Shown piece by piece: positions 63,245 through 64,000 of a DNA stretch of 64,000 bases (position 1 is the stretch's first letter; every line of letters starts with the position of its first letter). The position numbers and the translations under genes are program-made. Source of the stretch: an uncultured Aeromonadales bacterium (GTDB lineage: Bacteria; Pseudomonadota; Gammaproteobacteria; Enterobacterales; Succinivibrionaceae); assembly GCA_902782145.1 (NCBI GenBank), contig CACZLZ010000006.1, positions 1 through 64,000 of the forward strand. Reading direction: 5' to 3'. The notes under the pieces are model-generated. The model did not search any database and was not told the DNA's origin. It saw only the letters and a list, made by a program, of their open reading frames with translations.

Positions 63245-64000
63245 TCAGCGGGGATACAGGCAGCCCAGGATCCGCTCCCGCCGGGCGCCGGTGGCACTGG
63301 GCAGGTTTCCCGGCAGGCGCCGGGTGAACCGCATGGCCAGCCAGGCAAAGGCCAGGGCTTCCACATAGTCGGGATCTGCCCCCAGGGCCCAGGTGTCTGC
63401 CAGGCGGACGCAGCCTTGCATGGTGCGGCCCAGCTCCTCCATGAGCAGGGGATTGTGGGCCCCGCCGCCGCAGACATAGGCTTCGTACTCCTGGCCGCCA
63501 GCAGTCTGATCTGCGGCCCGGCCGATGGTTTCCGCCGTGAAGGCGCACAGGGTGCGCAGCAGATCCTCCGGTGCAGGTGCGGGGCTGACGGTGGCCAGCA
63601 CCTCTTCCAGCCATGCCGGGGAGAAGGTCTCCCGGCCGGTGCTCTTGGGGAAGGGCAGAGCCAGGTAGGGGTGCTCCAGCAGCCGGGACAGGAGATCCTG
63701 CCGGATCTGCCCCTGCCGGGCATGGAGGGCATCCCGGTCCCAGGGCTCGTTCCAGATCCGGCGCACGGTGTGATCCATCAAGGTGTTGCCGGGGCCGGTG
63801 TCAAAGCCCGGCACCTCCGGGAGAGCATGATCCAGCACAGAGATGTTGGCTATGCCACCGATGTTGATGATGATCCGCAGCTTTGCCGGATCCCGGAAGA
63901 CGGCGCTGTGGAACGCCGGCACCAGGGGGGCGCCCTGGCCGCCGGCGGCCAGATCGGCCGCCCGGAAGTCGCAGATCACGTCAATGCCCGTGAGCTCCGC
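63245..64000 (-). CDS. anmK: Anhydro-N-acetylmuramic acid kinase, C-terminal part (5' end outside window)
   Basis: 252 codons are in the window; the start lies beyond the right edge. It phosphorylates anhydroMurNAc in cell-wall recycling, converting it to MurNAc-6-phosphate. Visible motifs are CDFRAADLAAGGQGAPLVPAFH, NIGGIANISVLD, GFDTGPGNTLMD (catalytic Asp region upstream) and YVCGGGAHNPLLMEEL. It fits with the two peptidoglycan synthases in the window. The tail after MRFTRRLPGNLPSATGA matches the usual end of the family. Confidence 0.95.
   Translation of the reverse strand, partial: AELTGIDVICDFRAADLAAGGQGAPLVPAFHSAVFRDPAKLRIIINIGGIANISVLDHALPEVPGFDTGPGNTLMDHTVRRIWNEPWDRDALHARQGQIRQDLLSRLLEHPYLALPFPKSTGRETFSPAWLEEVLATVSPAPAPEDLLRTLCAFTAETIGRAADQTAGGQEYEAYVCGGGAHNPLLMEELGRTMQGCVRLADTWALGADPDYVEALAFAWLAMRFTRRLPGNLPSATGARRERILGCLYPR

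Overview
The window is one chromosomal stretch of a GC-rich gammaproteobacterium. The gene content points to the Aeromonadales side, and Succinivibrionaceae is my best guess, but that is inference from protein similarity remembered without a database. The supporting blocks are aroQ-accB-accC, pilMNOPQ-aroK-aroB-damX-dam-rpe-gph divergent from mrcA, a CRP almost identical to the enteric protein, dksA-gluQ, and an rRNA operon ending 5S-tRNA-Thr(GGT). Almost all of it is core housekeeping DNA. Accessory material is limited to about 50.8-56.8 kb and the intergenic spacers.

Layout. 0-1.1 kb: end of an rrn operon, then a small lipoprotein. 1.2-4.7 kb (minus strand): aroQ-accB-accC (shikimate pathway and acetyl-CoA carboxylase) and xerD. 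5.2-8.3 kb (plus): glyA, nrdR, ribD, slyX. 8.4-12.5 kb (minus): an FMN riboswitch followed by ribE-ribBA-ribH-nusB-thiL; the GTP cyclohydrolase II half of RibBA has lost its zinc-cysteine motif. 12.7-20.3 kb: an FKBP lipoprotein, dsbD, groESL with a heat-shock type promoter, and a PAS-GGDEF-EAL protein. 20.8-34.8 kb: mrcA divergent from the pilMNOPQ/aroKB/damX/dam/rpe/gph cluster. 35.1-41.4 kb: argD, crp, an acyltransferase, and a PiT phosphate transporter with its PhoU-like partner. 41.7-48.9 kb: pcnB, folK, panB, panC and panD (RNA polyadenylation, folate, pantothenate). 48.9-50.8 kb: pth and ychF. 51.3-52.2 kb: a decayed type ISP restriction enzyme gene. 52.4-56.3 kb: an RCC1-repeat lipoprotein, tRNA-Val(GAC) and two small membrane proteins of lower GC. 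56.8-64 kb: dksA-gluQ, queC with a secreted protein, mrcB, and the 3' part of anmK.

Two observations stand out. First, the poly(A) polymerase is about twice the usual size: after a normal catalytic and RNA-binding module and a low-complexity linker it carries a second, diverged RNA-binding module with no catalytic domain. Second, the panC-panD spacer holds about 5.7 tandem copies of a ~127-bp non-coding unit that has two internal inverted repeats; a single hairpin very like one of them lies upstream of the acyltransferase gene at 37.56 kb. Spacers are also unusually rich in short tandem duplications, telomere-like G-runs and pentamer repeats, several of which duplicate the 3' ends of genes.

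Most promoters I can see share an extended -10 close to TGCTANAAT, and rho-independent hairpins close many of the transcription units. I found no transposase, integrase other than XerD, CRISPR array or prophage.
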